Assembly (NCBI RefSeq): GCF_004331345.1
Contig: NZ_SJJZ01000005.1
Coordinates: 248,001 to 312,000 of the forward strand
Direction: 5' to 3'
DNA length: 64,000 nt
From: Kribbella soli
Lineage (GTDB): Bacteria; Actinomycetota; Actinomycetes; Propionibacteriales; Kribbellaceae
The notes beneath the pieces were generated by a model. It was not told the origin of the DNA, searched no databases, and worked only from the letters and a program-made list of their open reading frames with translations. The position numbers were made by a program, and so were the translations under genes. How positions within the stretch are numbered: the stretch's first letter is position 1; each line of letters opens with the position of its first letter. Positions 39,615 to 48,833 of the stretch are shown here, piece by piece.

Positions 39615-40533
39615 CTTGGACAAGTTCGAAGACCTCGTCCGCGCAGCCCCAGGAGAGGGTGACGCCGGAGCCGCCGTGGCCGTAGCAGTGGATGATCGGC
39701 TCGCCGGAGCGGGTGCGTACGAGCTCGCACCGGATCGCCGGTCGTGCAGGCCGCAGCCCGACGCGCTGACGGATGATTTTCGCCTTGCGCAGTTGGGGAA
39801 CCAGCTCGGCCGCCCGCTCCATGATCTCCGCGGTCGTCTTCGGGTCGACGGCCATGGTCCAGTCGCCGGGCTGGCTGGTGCCGCCGACGACCACGTCGTT
39901 CTGGCGCGGAATCACGTACGTCAGCTCGTCCGGCGAACGGTCCGCGAGCAGCCAGTCGGTCAGCCCGCACGGCTCGACGGTCAGCACCTGTCCGCGCACC
40001 GGCGTCACCGTCGGATCGCTCGCGGTCAGCCGCGCGCCCAGCCCGGTGCAGTTCACCACCAGATCGGCCCCGGTCGGCAACGCGGACAACGCCGCCCGCG
40101 TCAGCGTCCCGCCCGCAGCCTCGAGCCGTTTCACCAACGCAGGCAGGTACGCCGGCATGTCGATCACCGGCGTCGTGAACGCCCACCCGTCCACGAACCC
40201 GGCCGGCGGCGACGCGACCCGCGTGAGATCCGGCAGTACGTCGGCCCACCGCGGATCCGGCGTCCGCTCCACCAGGAACTCGCGCCCGTGCCGCAGCTGC
40301 ACCGACGGCTCGATCTCCGCCAGCTTCGCGAACTCCTCGTACGTCGCCCGCGACCAGCCGGCCACCCGGTCCTCCGGGGCCGACAGGTACGGGTACCAGA
40401 TCGCGGCCGCCGCCGACGAGGTCGTCTCCAACGGCAGATCGCGGGCGAACACCGCCACGTCGTACCCGCCCTCGGCGAGCCGGATGGCACAGCTCAGCCC
40501 GATCACGCCCGCACCCACCACGATCACGCGCAT
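39607..40533 (-). CDS. D-amino-acid oxidase-family FAD enzyme
   Basis: This 308-aa flavoenzyme has the Rossmann FAD motif GAGVIGLSCAIRLAEGG at the N-terminus. It also has TTSSAAAAIWYPYLS and the C-terminal HCYGHGGSGVTLSWGCA, the DAAO signature around the substrate carboxylate-binding Tyr/Arg. The family oxidises D-amino acids to 2-oxo acids, ammonia and H2O2. It lacks a signal peptide. The ATG (MRVIVVGAG) was chosen; a GTG two codons upstream exists. The gene leads the coupled pair with the homocysteine methyltransferase. Confidence 0.92.
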   Translation of the reverse strand: MRVIVVGAGVIGLSCAIRLAEGGYDVAVFARDLPLETTSSAAAAIWYPYLSAPEDRVAGWSRATYEEFAKLAEIEPSVQLRHGREFLVERTPDPRWADVLPDLTRVASPPAGFVDGWAFTTPVIDMPAYLPALVKRLEAAGGTLTRAALSALPTGADLVVNCTGLGARLTASDPTVTPVRGQVLTVEPCGLTDWLLADRSPDELTYVIPRQNDVVVGGTSQPGDWTMAVDPKTTAEIMERAAELVPQLRKAKIIRQRVGLRPARPAIRCELVRTRSGEPIIHCYGHGGSGVTLSWGCADEVFELVQGV

Positions 40534-40574
40534 TCCCACAGTCTTACCTACACACGGTGATCACGCCAGACGGG

Positions 40575-41660
40575 CTAGTGGAGGTCGACGGCCAGGGAGT
40601 AGAAGCGGGTGATCTGGGTGGCGCCGTTGTTGTCGTCCGACATCAGGTACAGCTGCCGCCGTCCGCCCGGCAGGTACTCGCCGAGCGCGAGCGCCTCGAC
40701 GTTGTCCAGCAACGGGTTCGGCTGCGGCTGCTTCGCGACCGCGCCCGACGGCGGGCAGTCCACGAGGTCGAACAGCAGCTTCTTCTGCAGGAAGACGGAC
40801 GACGGCGCATCCGCCAGCGATGCCTGGGCCGTCACGTCGGTTGCCCGCCGCAGCGACACGGTGAAGACGCGGATCGTGTTCCCGACGCCCGGGGTGAACG
40901 TCCGCTCCATCGACACCAGTTCGGTCGGGCTCGCCGACGCGAGCTCGACGAGCGCGAGTCCCGGGTCCGGCTTGTACGCGTACTGCGCGACCGGACGGTA
41001 CTCGTGTCCGGGCAGACCGAAGTACCGGATGATTCGGTTCCGTGTGCGGTTGTCGACGTCGGTCCCGTCCGATGCGAGCGGGCCCTCCATGCCGGCGTAC
41101 AGCGACAGACCGTCACGGCTGACCGCGAGCGACTCGAACGTCGCGTTGCTCGTCGCCTCGCCGGCCGGCGCGACCTGGAAGCGGGCCGGCACCGGCAGCT
41201 GACCGATCTGCTGGCCGTCCGACAGGCGGAAGCGCCGGATCGACGGCTCCCGCTCCGACGTCGCCAGGATGGTCCGGTCGCCCCGCTCGACGACGAGGCC
41301 TTCACCGTCGAAGTCGCCACCGTTGTACGGCGTACCGTCCGGACGCCGGAGAATCGTCATCGCGTCGACCTGCACCGAGGTCGGCTTGCTGTTCACCTTC
41401 AGGCCGAACACCCGGGCGGGCGTGGTCCCGACGTTGTCGACGAGCGCGACCGCGCTGTGCGGCCCGGTCACGTTGAGTGCCGACAGCCCGGCCACCGGCT
41501 GGCCGTCGTACGTCGTCTTGTCGAGCGCATCGCTGAAGCCGAGGAGCGTCGCGTTCGAGGAGCAGGCACCGCCGCCCTGAACAGGAGTCGCCGACGCGGT
41601 GAGCGTCGTGGTGAGTGCGGTCAGGACAACTGCTGCGGCCAACGGCTTCTGCCAACGCAT
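40575..41660 (-). CDS. Secreted esterase-like/phytase-like protein
   Basis: This 361-aa exported protein has a Sec signal peptide (RWQKPLAAAVVLTALTTTLTASATPV). The mature domain carries DFDGEGLVV, TFESLAVSRDGLSLYAGMEGPL and LDNVEALALGEYLPGGRRQLYLMSDDNN, the pattern of the 'esterase-like activity of phytase' beta-propeller family. A clear AGGAG ribosome site precedes the ATG. The true reaction is unknown and could be phosphomonoester hydrolysis. It is monocistronic, downstream in the same direction from dppA. Confidence 0.85.
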   Translation of the reverse strand: MRWQKPLAAAVVLTALTTTLTASATPVQGGGACSSNATLLGFSDALDKTTYDGQPVAGLSALNVTGPHSAVALVDNVGTTPARVFGLKVNSKPTSVQVDAMTILRRPDGTPYNGGDFDGEGLVVERGDRTILATSEREPSIRRFRLSDGQQIGQLPVPARFQVAPAGEATSNATFESLAVSRDGLSLYAGMEGPLASDGTDVDNRTRNRIIRYFGLPGHEYRPVAQYAYKPDPGLALVELASASPTELVSMERTFTPGVGNTIRVFTVSLRRATDVTAQASLADAPSSVFLQKKLLFDLVDCPPSGAVAKQPQPNPLLDNVEALALGEYLPGGRRQLYLMSDDNNGATQITRFYSLAVDLH

Positions 41661-41731
41661 TCCGGACTCCTAGAAGAGGGACGACAGCTGCGATCAAAAC
41701 CTATCCTGCACAACGGCAGTTGAACGCATGG

Positions 41732-42556
41732 TTACTCGCTGACGCCGCGACTCAGCAGCACGGCCGCGATGAAGGTCCGGTACAGCTGCAGCGGATCATC
41801 ATTGCGCAAGGCAACAACCTTCTCCTCACGGCGCTCGACTCCGCGCAGCTCACAGGCCAGCTCGGCGAACGCCCCGCTGTGGAAGCGAACGGTCAGCTCG
41901 GCGGGCAGCGTGATACTCGGCAACCGGATGTCGCTCAACCGGGCGAGCGCGCGGCGGGCGCCGTCGTGGATCAGCTCCCGGGCTCGCTCCGGATGCACCG
42001 ACAGGGCCGCGTTGTGCGACACGGATTCCTTCACGACGACCGATTCGATCTCCGGACAGAACGCCTGTGCCTCGTCGATCGTCACCTGGTCGCCCGAGAT
42101 CAGTACGACGGGAACGCCGTACGCCAGCGCTGCCAGCGCGTTGATCCCTGCCTCGCCGGTGATCGCGCCGTTCAGCCGAACCTCGGCGATCGCCCGTGGG
42201 TTGTACGTGTGGTGCAGCACGGACGACGTCGACCCCACCGACCCGTGGTACGAGACGAAGAAGGCGGCGTCGAACGAGTCGTCGAGGCCCTGCATCATGT
42301 ACAGCGGCTTGTGCTTCCCGGACAGGTAGCTCGCGCGGCCGTGCAGCTCGTCCGGACGCAGGTTCTGCATCGTCGAGTGCGAGTCGTTCACCAGGAACTC
42401 GGTCCCGCCCGCGGCCAGCGCGCCGTCGATCGCGGCGTTCACCTCGGCCTGCAGCTGACCCCGGTAGTACTCGTACTCGGCACCGGGTCCGCGACACTGA
42501 CTCCAGTCGACGACCCCCGCCGTACCTTCCATGTCGGTGGACAAGAAGATCCTCAT
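41732..42556 (-). CDS. dppA: M55-family D-aminopeptidase DppA
   Basis: This 274-aa zinc peptidase of family M55 removes N-terminal D-amino acids (D-Ala in Bacillus DppA). The family start STDMEGTAGVVDW carries the first metal Asp-x-Glu, followed by NDSHSTMQNL, SYHGSVGSTSSVL and NGAITGEAGINA. It sits directly after the glucarate dehydratase with no spacer, in one operon with kdgD and gudD. A D-aminopeptidase in a sugar-acid operon is unexpected. It may be a broadly used hydrolase or a misfit carried along. Confidence 0.93.
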   Translation of the reverse strand: MRIFLSTDMEGTAGVVDWSQCRGPGAEYEYYRGQLQAEVNAAIDGALAAGGTEFLVNDSHSTMQNLRPDELHGRASYLSGKHKPLYMMQGLDDSFDAAFFVSYHGSVGSTSSVLHHTYNPRAIAEVRLNGAITGEAGINALAALAYGVPVVLISGDQVTIDEAQAFCPEIESVVVKESVSHNAALSVHPERARELIHDGARRALARLSDIRLPSITLPAELTVRFHSGAFAELACELRGVERREEKVVALRNDDPLQLYRTFIAAVLLSRGVSE

Positions 42557-43876
42557 CTACCGCACCATACAAGGCCGTTTCGGGTCGAACTCCCAGTCCT
42601 CGATCAGGTACTGCATCGCGATCGCGTCGTTGCGCGCGCCGAGACCGTGCTCCAGGTACAGCTCGTGCGCGGCCGCCAGTGCGTCGCGGTCGAGTTCGAT
42701 CCCGAGCCCGGGCCGCGTCGGTACGGCGATCTCGCCGCCGGCGATCTGCAGCGGCTCCTTGGTCAGCGCCTGCCCGTCCTGCCAGATCCAGTGGGTGTCG
42801 AGCGCAGTGATGTCACCGGGCGCGGCCGCGCCGACGTGGGTGAACATCGCCAGCGAGATGTCGAAATGGTTGTTCGAGTGCGAACCCCAGGTCAGCCCGA
42901 AGTCGTGACACAACTGCGCGACCCGCACCGATCCTGCCATCGTCCAGAAATGCGGATCCGCCAACGGGATGTCGACCGCGTCCGTCCGGATCGCGTGCGC
43001 GAGCTCGCGCCAGTCGGTCGCGATCATGTTGGTCGCCGTCCGCAGACCGGTCTGCCGTTTGAACTCGGCCATCGTCTCCCGCCCGGAGAACCCGGACTCG
43101 GCACCGCACGGATCCTCGACATACGCCAGTACGTCGTCCAGACCCGAGCAGACCGCGACGGCCTCGCGGACCAGCCACGCGCCGTTCGGGTCGACCGTGA
43201 TGCGCGCCGACGGGAACCGCTCGTGCAGCGCCCGGACCGCGTCCACCTCGACGTGCGGATCGAAGACGCCGCCCTTGAGCTTGAAGTCCGCGAACCCGTA
43301 CCGCTCCTGCGCAGCCTCTGCCAGCTCCACCACCGCGTCAGCCGTCAGAGCCGGCCTCCGCCTTAGCTGCGACCACTTGTCAGTGTCGCCGTCCGTCCGG
43401 TAGGGCAGGTCCGTTCGCGCTACATCTCCTACATAGAACAAGTACCCCAGTACTGGGACCGCGGTGCGCTGCTGCCCGTCACCAAGCATTTCAGCGACCG
43501 GTACGCCGAGATGCTGCCCGAGCAGATCCAGCAGCGCCGACTCGAGCCCGGTCACGGCATGCACCGTGGTCCGCAGGTCGAACGTCTGCAACCCACGGCC
43601 CCCGCTGTCACGGCCTTCGAACCTGGTGGAGACGGTCTGCAGTAGGTGGCGGTGCCTGCCCAGGGATTGGCCGACGAGAAGCGGAGCCGCCTCGCGGATC
43701 GTGGTGGCGATCTTCTCGCCGCCCGGAACCTCCCCGAGGCCAGTGTTGCCCGCGCTGTCGGTGACGATCACGACGTTGCGGGTGAAGAACGGGCTGTGCG
43801 CGCCGCTCAGATTCAGCAGCATGCTGTCGTACCCGGCAACAGGCACGACCTCCACCGAGGTGACGGTAGGCGTCAT
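42557..43876 (-). CDS. gudD: D-glucarate dehydratase
   Basis: This 439-aa enolase-superfamily enzyme dehydrates D-glucarate (and L-idarate) to 5-dehydro-4-deoxy-D-glucarate. It has the full active-site set: Lys199 and Lys201 (FKLKGG), Asp229 and Asn231 (TVDPNGAW), Glu254 (YVEDP), and the SHSNNHFD His region (333-337). The start [27 protein letters not shown] matches the E. coli family. It overlaps kdgD by 4 nt upstream and abuts dppA downstream, so the three form a coupled operon. Confidence 0.95.
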   Translation of the reverse strand: MTPTVTSVEVVPVAGYDSMLLNLSGAHSPFFTRNVVIVTDSAGNTGLGEVPGGEKIATTIREAAPLLVGQSLGRHRHLLQTVSTRFEGRDSGGRGLQTFDLRTTVHAVTGLESALLDLLGQHLGVPVAEMLGDGQQRTAVPVLGYLFYVGDVARTDLPYRTDGDTDKWSQLRRRPALTADAVVELAEAAQERYGFADFKLKGGVFDPHVEVDAVRALHERFPSARITVDPNGAWLVREAVAVCSGLDDVLAYVEDPCGAESGFSGRETMAEFKRQTGLRTATNMIATDWRELAHAIRTDAVDIPLADPHFWTMAGSVRVAQLCHDFGLTWGSHSNNHFDISLAMFTHVGAAAPGDITALDTHWIWQDGQALTKEPLQIAGGEIAVPTRPGLGIELDRDALAAAHELYLEHGLGARNDAIAMQYLIEDWEFDPKRPCMVR

Positions 43877-44799
43877 TTCACCTTCCCGATCAACGCGGTC
43901 AGCTGCGCGATCTCCTCATCGCTGAGGTCCTGCAACGGCGGTCGCACCGGCCCGGCGCCGCGTCCGATCGCATTGACGCCGGCCTTCACGATCGAAACGG
44001 CGTACCCCTTGGTCCGATCGCGGATGTCCAGATACGGAATGACGAATTCCCGCAGTTTCCGGTAGACCGCATCGCGGTCCTGGGCGATCACGTCGGCGTA
44101 GAAGCCGAGCGCGAACTCCGGCACGAAGTTGAAGATCGCCGACGAGTACGTGCTGTACCCGAGCTGCAGCAACGGCAGCGCGAACGTCTCCGCCGTCGGC
44201 AGCCCGCCGACGTACGTGAGCCGCTCGCCGACCCGCGCGTACGTCCGCGTCATCTGCTCGACGTTCCCGACCCCGTCCTTGAGGCAGACCAGATTCGGGT
44301 TCCGGTCCGCGAGCTCGGCAACCGTCACGTCGTCGAGGATCGCATTCGCCCGGCTGTAGACGGTCACCCCGAGGCTCGTACTGCGGCAGACCGTCGACAC
44401 GTGCTCGATCAAACCACGCTGACCCGCCTCGGTCAGGTACGGCGGGAACAGCAGCACCCCGTCCGCACCGGCCGCCTCCGCCGCCTGGGCACCCGCCACC
44501 GCGGAGGCGGTCCCACCGGTCGCCGGCGCGATCACCGGGACGCGCCCGTTCACCTCCGAAACAGCGGTCCGTACGACGGTGTCGATCTCCGCCGGTGTCA
44601 GCGAGAAGCCCTCGCCGGTCCCGCCCGCGGCGAACAGGCCGGCGACGTCGTACTGGCTCAGCCAGGACAGGTGCTCGCGGTACCCGGCCTCGTTGAAGCT
44701 GAGGTCCGCGTGGAAGTGCGTCACGGGGAACGAGAGCAGGCCGGTCTTGAGCTGCGCGGCGAGTTCTGCGGGGGAGTACCGGGGGGAGTCATTGGTCAC
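43873..44799 (-). CDS. kdgD: 5-dehydro-4-deoxyglucarate dehydratase (decarboxylating)
   Basis: This 308-aa class I aldolase-superfamily (DapA fold) enzyme converts 5-dehydro-4-deoxyglucarate to 2-oxoglutarate semialdehyde, CO2 and water. The Schiff-base Lys174 is in CLKDGVGN, Tyr148 is in [11 protein letters not shown], and the carboxylate loop is GGTGEGF. It leads the kdgD-gudD-dppA operon. A LysR gene lies just upstream on the same strand. The product needs a semialdehyde dehydrogenase that is not in the window. Confidence 0.95.
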   Translation of the reverse strand: MTNDSPRYSPAELAAQLKTGLLSFPVTHFHADLSFNEAGYREHLSWLSQYDVAGLFAAGGTGEGFSLTPAEIDTVVRTAVSEVNGRVPVIAPATGGTASAVAGAQAAEAAGADGVLLFPPYLTEAGQRGLIEHVSTVCRSTSLGVTVYSRANAILDDVTVAELADRNPNLVCLKDGVGNVEQMTRTYARVGERLTYVGGLPTAETFALPLLQLGYSTYSSAIFNFVPEFALGFYADVIAQDRDAVYRKLREFVIPYLDIRDRTKGYAVSIVKAGVNAIGRGAGPVRPPLQDLSDEEIAQLTALIGKVK

Positions 44800-44836
44800 G
44801 CGGCTCAGCGTAGGAAGCCGCGTGGATACCTGTCCA

Positions 44837-44853
44837 AGATCGATTTTGGATCT
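44837..44853. promoter_or_regulatory. Inverted repeat before kdgD
   Basis: AGATC, 7 nt, GATCT forms an imperfectly spaced dyad between the LysR stop and the kdgD start, overlapping the last LysR bases. It lacks the T-N11-A form preferred by LysR-type proteins, so its role is unclear. Confidence 0.35.
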
Positions 44854-45730
44854 AATGATGCTCTGGGAGCATCGTGAGCACGCGCTGCAGGACCGGGCTG
44901 GTCGCGTCCCGCCGCCAGATCGCGTGCAACTCGACAGCCTGGCCGGGTCCGGCGAGATCGCAGTACGTCACGCCCTCGACGCCGAGGTGCCGGGCCGACG
45001 CCGGCACGAGCGCGACACCGCGGCCGGCGGCGACCAGCAGGATCACGGTGAGGATCTGCTGCACCCGCTGCTCGATCCGCGGGTGCGACTCGGCGAGGAA
45101 CCGCACCGTCAGCTCGTGGAAGTACCGGGCCTGGGTCGGCGAGTAGCTGATCACCTGCTCCCCGCTGAAGTCCGCCGACGTCAACGGCCGGCCGAGCGCG
45201 GCGAGCCGGTGGTTGCCGGGGACAACAGCACACAACGGTTCGCGGGACACGATCCGGGAGTCCAGTACGTCGGAGTCGAACGGCGGCCGCCCGAGCCCGA
45301 GATCCAGCTCGCCGCGCAGCAGCCCGTCGATCTGTCCGGGGGTGACACGCTCGTGCAGGATCACGTCGACGTCCGGCAGTTCCTCGGACAGGCGGCGCAG
45401 TAGCGGGCCCAGCGTCCGGATCGCCGACGTGGCCGTGAACCCGAGCCGCAGCGTCCCCGCCGCACCCTGGTCCACCCGGCGCGCGAGATCACCGGCGGTC
45501 TCGACCAGCGCGAGCAGCCGGCGTGCCTCGGTGAGGAACGCCTGCCCGGCCTCGGTCAGCTCGACCTTGCGGTTGTCGCGCTCAAGCAGCCGCGCGCCGA
45601 CGGCCCGCTCGAGCTTCTGCACCTGACGGCTCAACGGCGGCTGGGTCATGTTCAGCCGCTCGGCAGCACGACCGAAGTGCAGCTCCTCGGCGACCGCGAC
45701 GAACGCGCTCAGCTGGTCGAGCGAAAACAT
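44852..45730 (-). CDS. LysR-family transcriptional regulator of the aldarate genes
   Basis: This 292-aa LTTR has an N-terminal winged HTH (residues 1-65, [38 protein letters not shown]) and a C-terminal two-subdomain effector fold. It lies between the kdgD operon (downstream, same direction) and the divergent tctCBA transporter genes. Aldarate intermediates are therefore natural candidate effectors for activating both. The start ATG ([10 protein letters not shown]) is at the expected distance from the HTH. A LysR-box-like site starts directly at its start codon. Confidence 0.93.
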   Translation of the reverse strand: MFSLDQLSAFVAVAEELHFGRAAERLNMTQPPLSRQVQKLERAVGARLLERDNRKVELTEAGQAFLTEARRLLALVETAGDLARRVDQGAAGTLRLGFTATSAIRTLGPLLRRLSEELPDVDVILHERVTPGQIDGLLRGELDLGLGRPPFDSDVLDSRIVSREPLCAVVPGNHRLAALGRPLTSADFSGEQVISYSPTQARYFHELTVRFLAESHPRIEQRVQQILTVILLVAAGRGVALVPASARHLGVEGVTYCDLAGPGQAVELHAIWRRDATSPVLQRVLTMLPEHH

Positions 45731-45747
45731 GATTCCCGAAAGGTATC
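45731..45747. promoter_or_regulatory. Candidate LysR-type box (T-N11-A)
   Basis: GATTCC, 5 nt, GGTATC is a 5-of-6 matching dyad containing a T-N11-A core (T45733, A45745). It touches the LysR start codon and lies about 95 nt before tctC, a usual place for an autoregulation/activation site. Confidence 0.5.
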
Positions 45748-45841
45748 ACTCGATGCCACATCGGCCTTGGACACGCATGATCGACCCTCCCTACGCTCAC
45801 GCAATCGAGCCGGAGGACCACTCTCCGCAAAGGAGGATCCG

Positions 45842-46843
45842 ATGCTGTTCAGCAAGCTCAACCGCCGCGTCCTGGTGACGGCGGTCAGTGCTTCCGTCCT
45901 GTTGGCAGGCTGCGGTGGGGTCAAGACGACCTCCACCGGCGGTAAGGGTGACTATCCGACCGGCAACATCCAGATGAGTGTCGGCGCGTCCCCCGGCGGC
46001 AGTACCGACCTGATCACGCGGGCGATCGCGGAGGGCGTCGGCAAGGAGCTCGGCGTCTCGGTGCCGGTGGTCAACAAACCCGGCGCGAACGGCGCGCTGA
46101 ACGCCAAGGAACTGCAGTCCGCGAAGCCGGACGGCTACAAGATCGCGGTCCAGAACGCCTCGCTGTTCACCATCACCCCGCTCGCGGTGTCGGCCAACGA
46201 GGTGGTGAAGCTCGACGACTTCGACCTGCTCGGCGGCATCTCGCAGGACGACTACGTGCTGATCGCGCCGGTCGGCTCCGGGTACAAGACGATCGCCGAC
46301 CTGAAGAAGGCCGGCAAGAACATCAAGTACGGCACCACCGGCGTCGGTACCGGCGCGCAGTTGGCGTCCGCACTGACGTTCAAGCAGGCCGGCATCCCCG
46401 CGACCGACGTACCGTTCGACGGTGGTGCCCCGGCGCTGACCGCGTTGCTCGGCAGTCAGGTCGACGTGGCAACGATCCAGGTCGGTGACGGTATCGAGCA
46501 GGTGAAGGCGAAGAAGGTCGTCCCGCTCGCGGTCTTCTCGGCCGAGCGGATCAAGTTCCTCCCCGACGTTCCGACCGCCAAGGAGCAGGGGTACGACGTC
46601 GTGGTGTCGCAGTACCGCTTCCTCACGGCGCCGAAGGGGACGCCGGACGACGTGAAGACGAAGCTGGCCGACGCGGCGAAGAAGACCTACGCGACCGACG
46701 CGTACAAGAAGTTCAACGACGCGCACTGCCTGACGCCGATCGAGGTGTCACCGGACGAGGTGCGGAAGATCCTCGACGGGTACGCGACGAAGTACAAGGG
46801 ACAGCTCGACCAGCTCGGGATCTCGCTGGCGGCCAAGAAGTGA
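45842..46843 (+). CDS. tctC: Tripartite tricarboxylate transporter substrate-binding protein (TctC)
   Basis: This 333-aa periplasmic-type binding lipoprotein of the Bug/TctC family has a lipobox Leu-Ala-Gly-Cys (VLLAGC). The mature part is the two-lobed fold, with GASPGGSTDLITRAIAEG binding the carboxylate and NKPGANGALNAKELQSAKPDGYK. It heads the TctCBA set and is divergent from the LysR gene. AAAGGAGG gives a strong ribosome site at 5 nt. It probably captures an aldarate (glucarate, galactarate or related) for uptake. Confidence 0.94.
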   Translation: MLFSKLNRRVLVTAVSASVLLAGCGGVKTTSTGGKGDYPTGNIQMSVGASPGGSTDLITRAIAEGVGKELGVSVPVVNKPGANGALNAKELQSAKPDGYKIAVQNASLFTITPLAVSANEVVKLDDFDLLGGISQDDYVLIAPVGSGYKTIADLKKAGKNIKYGTTGVGTGAQLASALTFKQAGIPATDVPFDGGAPALTALLGSQVDVATIQVGDGIEQVKAKKVVPLAVFSAERIKFLPDVPTAKEQGYDVVVSQYRFLTAPKGTPDDVKTKLADAAKKTYATDAYKKFNDAHCLTPIEVSPDEVRKILDGYATKYKGQLDQLGISLAAKK

Positions 46844-47343
46844 GTGAAGAAGTGAGTATCGACCAGGAGTCTCTGCGTGCGGAGTGGGCCGAGGACCGGC
46901 CGCCGCACGCTGGGCCGTGGTCTCAGTTCGGGGCCGCGGTTGTTGCCGGTGTCGTCGGTCTCTGTGGAGTGATCGGGTCGCTCACGCTCGGGTTGGGCCG
47001 GTTGACCCAGCCGGGCCCGGGGCTGTGGCCGTTCGTGGTCTGCGTTGTCGTGACCGTCCTGTCGATCGCCCTCGCACTGGTTGGCCGGCACGGGACGGAT
47101 ACCGAGAAGTTCTCGCGGTCGAGTGTGCTGACGGCGGTCGCCGTGCTGACGCTCGTGGTCTTCGCGGCCGTGCTGCCGTTGATCGGGTTCGAGCTCCCGT
47201 CGCTGCTGCTGACGTTCGTGTGGCTGCGGTTCCTCGGCAAGGAGTCCTGGGTGTCGTCGGTCGCGATCAGCGTGGGCACGGTCGCCGCGTTCTACGTCCT
47301 GTTCGTGCTGATCCTTCAGATTCCGCTGCCCAGGTTGATCTGA
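46840..47343 (+). CDS. tctB: Tripartite tricarboxylate transporter small membrane subunit (TctB)
   Basis: This 167-aa membrane subunit of the TTT system has four predicted helices after an N-terminal acidic cytosolic stretch. It contains LGRLTQPGPGLWPFVVCVV, the conserved TctB segment near the second helix. It starts in GTGA overlap with tctC; a GTG 4 codons on is also plausible. With TctA it forms the proton- or sodium-driven permease. Substrate specificity comes from TctC. Confidence 0.9.
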   Translation: MSEEVSIDQESLRAEWAEDRPPHAGPWSQFGAAVVAGVVGLCGVIGSLTLGLGRLTQPGPGLWPFVVCVVVTVLSIALALVGRHGTDTEKFSRSSVLTAVAVLTLVVFAAVLPLIGFELPSLLLTFVWLRFLGKESWVSSVAISVGTVAAFYVLFVLILQIPLPRLI

Positions 47344-48833
47344 TGGGCGGCTTCATCGATGGTTTCGGCGTCGTCCTGCAGCCCGGGAATCTGCTGTACT
47401 GCCTGATCGGCGTCGTGATCGGCATGCTGATCGGCGTCCTCCCCGGGCTCGGCCCGGCAGCGACGATCGCGATCCTGCTGCCGATCACGTACGGCGTGGA
47501 GCCGGTGTCCGCGATCATCATGCTGGCCGGCATCTTCTACGGCGCACAGTACGGCGGCACGATCACGTCGGTCCTGCTGCGGCTACCGGGCGAGGCGTCG
47601 TCCGTGGTCACGGTGTTCGACGGGTTCGCCCTGGCCAAACAAGGACGAGCCGGTACGGCGCTCGGCATCGCCGCGATCGGATCGTTCATCGGCGGCACGG
47701 TGTCGATCATCGGGCTGACGCTGCTCGCTCCGGTGGTCGCGAGCGTGGCGCTCGACTTCGGTCCGCCGGAGTACGCCGCCTTGTCGTTGTTCGGCGTACT
47801 GCTGGTGGCGACCGTGGGGAACGGCAGCCGGTTGAAGGCGGTGATCGCCGCGGGCCTCGGGTTGCTGTTGGCAACGGTCGGGCGGGACACCTTCACCGGG
47901 GCGAGCCGGTTCACGTTCGACAGCCTGAACCTTGCCGACGGCATCGACTTCGTGCCGATCGCGATGGGCCTGTTCGGGCTCGGCGAAATCCTCTACAACC
48001 TGGAGGAACGGCACCACAAGGTGCAGACACCGGCCGCGGTGGCGAACATCTGGCCGTCGCGAGCCGACCTGCGGCAGGCGCGCGGCGCGATCGGCCGCGG
48101 CTCGGTGATCGGTTTCGTGCTCGGTGTACTGCCCGGGGGTGGCGCGACGCTGTCGTCGCTGGTCGCGTACGCGGTGGAGAAGCGGCGGGCGAAGGAGCCC
48201 GAGCGGTTCGGTCGCGGTGCGGTCGAGGGTGTCGCGGCGCCGGAGACGGCGAACAACGCGGCCGCGACCTCGTCCTTCATCCCGCTGCTGACGTTGGGGA
48301 TCCCCGCGAACGCGACGATGGCGTTGATGTTCGGCGCGCTGCTGATCCAGGGAATCGCGCCCGGCCCGCAACTGGTGTCGGAGCACCCGGACCTGTTCTG
48401 GGGCGTGATCAACTCGATGTATCTCGGCAACATCCTGTTGCTGATCATGAGCATCCCGCTGGTCGGGGTGTTCGTGAAGATCCTCAAGGTGCGGCCCGCC
48501 GTCCTCGCGCCGATCACGGTGCTGATCACGCTGCTCGGCGTCTACACGGTGGCGAACCAGGTGTTCGACATCTTCCTGGTGATCGTGTTCGGCGTCCTCG
48601 GGTACCTGATGAAGAAGTTCGGGTTCGAGCCGGGGCCGCTGGTGCTCGCGTTCGTCCTGGGGAGCGTGATGGAGATCGCGGTCCGGCAGTCGCTGCTGAT
48701 CTTCGGCGGCAACCCGGCCGGCTTCTTCACCCGGCCGATCTCCGGCACGGTCCTCGTGGCGCTGATCATCGTCCTCGTCCTGCCCGCGGTGCGCCTGCTG
48801 GTACGTCGACGTAAGGAGAAGGAACTCGTATGA
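47343..48833 (+). CDS. tctA: Tripartite tricarboxylate transporter large membrane subunit (TctA)
   Basis: This 496-aa permease with about 12 helices carries the TctA hallmarks: IGVLPGLGPAATIAILLPIT (first conserved loop), YGAQYGGTITSVLLRLPGE, LGVLPGGGATLSSLVAYAVEKR (repeat loop), and TANNAAATSSFIPLLTLGIPANATMA-type residues. It overlaps tctB by one base (TGATG) and the next gene by 4, so all four genes are one unit. It probably imports an aldarate together with H+ or Na+. Confidence 0.95.
   Translation: MGGFIDGFGVVLQPGNLLYCLIGVVIGMLIGVLPGLGPAATIAILLPITYGVEPVSAIIMLAGIFYGAQYGGTITSVLLRLPGEASSVVTVFDGFALAKQGRAGTALGIAAIGSFIGGTVSIIGLTLLAPVVASVALDFGPPEYAALSLFGVLLVATVGNGSRLKAVIAAGLGLLLATVGRDTFTGASRFTFDSLNLADGIDFVPIAMGLFGLGEILYNLEERHHKVQTPAAVANIWPSRADLRQARGAIGRGSVIGFVLGVLPGGGATLSSLVAYAVEKRRAKEPERFGRGAVEGVAAPETANNAAATSSFIPLLTLGIPANATMALMFGALLIQGIAPGPQLVSEHPDLFWGVINSMYLGNILLLIMSIPLVGVFVKILKVRPAVLAPITVLITLLGVYTVANQVFDIFLVIVFGVLGYLMKKFGFEPGPLVLAFVLGSVMEIAVRQSLLIFGGNPAGFFTRPISGTVLVALIIVLVLPAVRLLVRRRKEKELV

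Noticed and set aside
44837-44853. LysR box with T-N11-A
   Set aside because: The dyad here does not have the T-N11-A spacing, so I list it only as an inverted repeat; the better LysR-type site is at 45731-45747.
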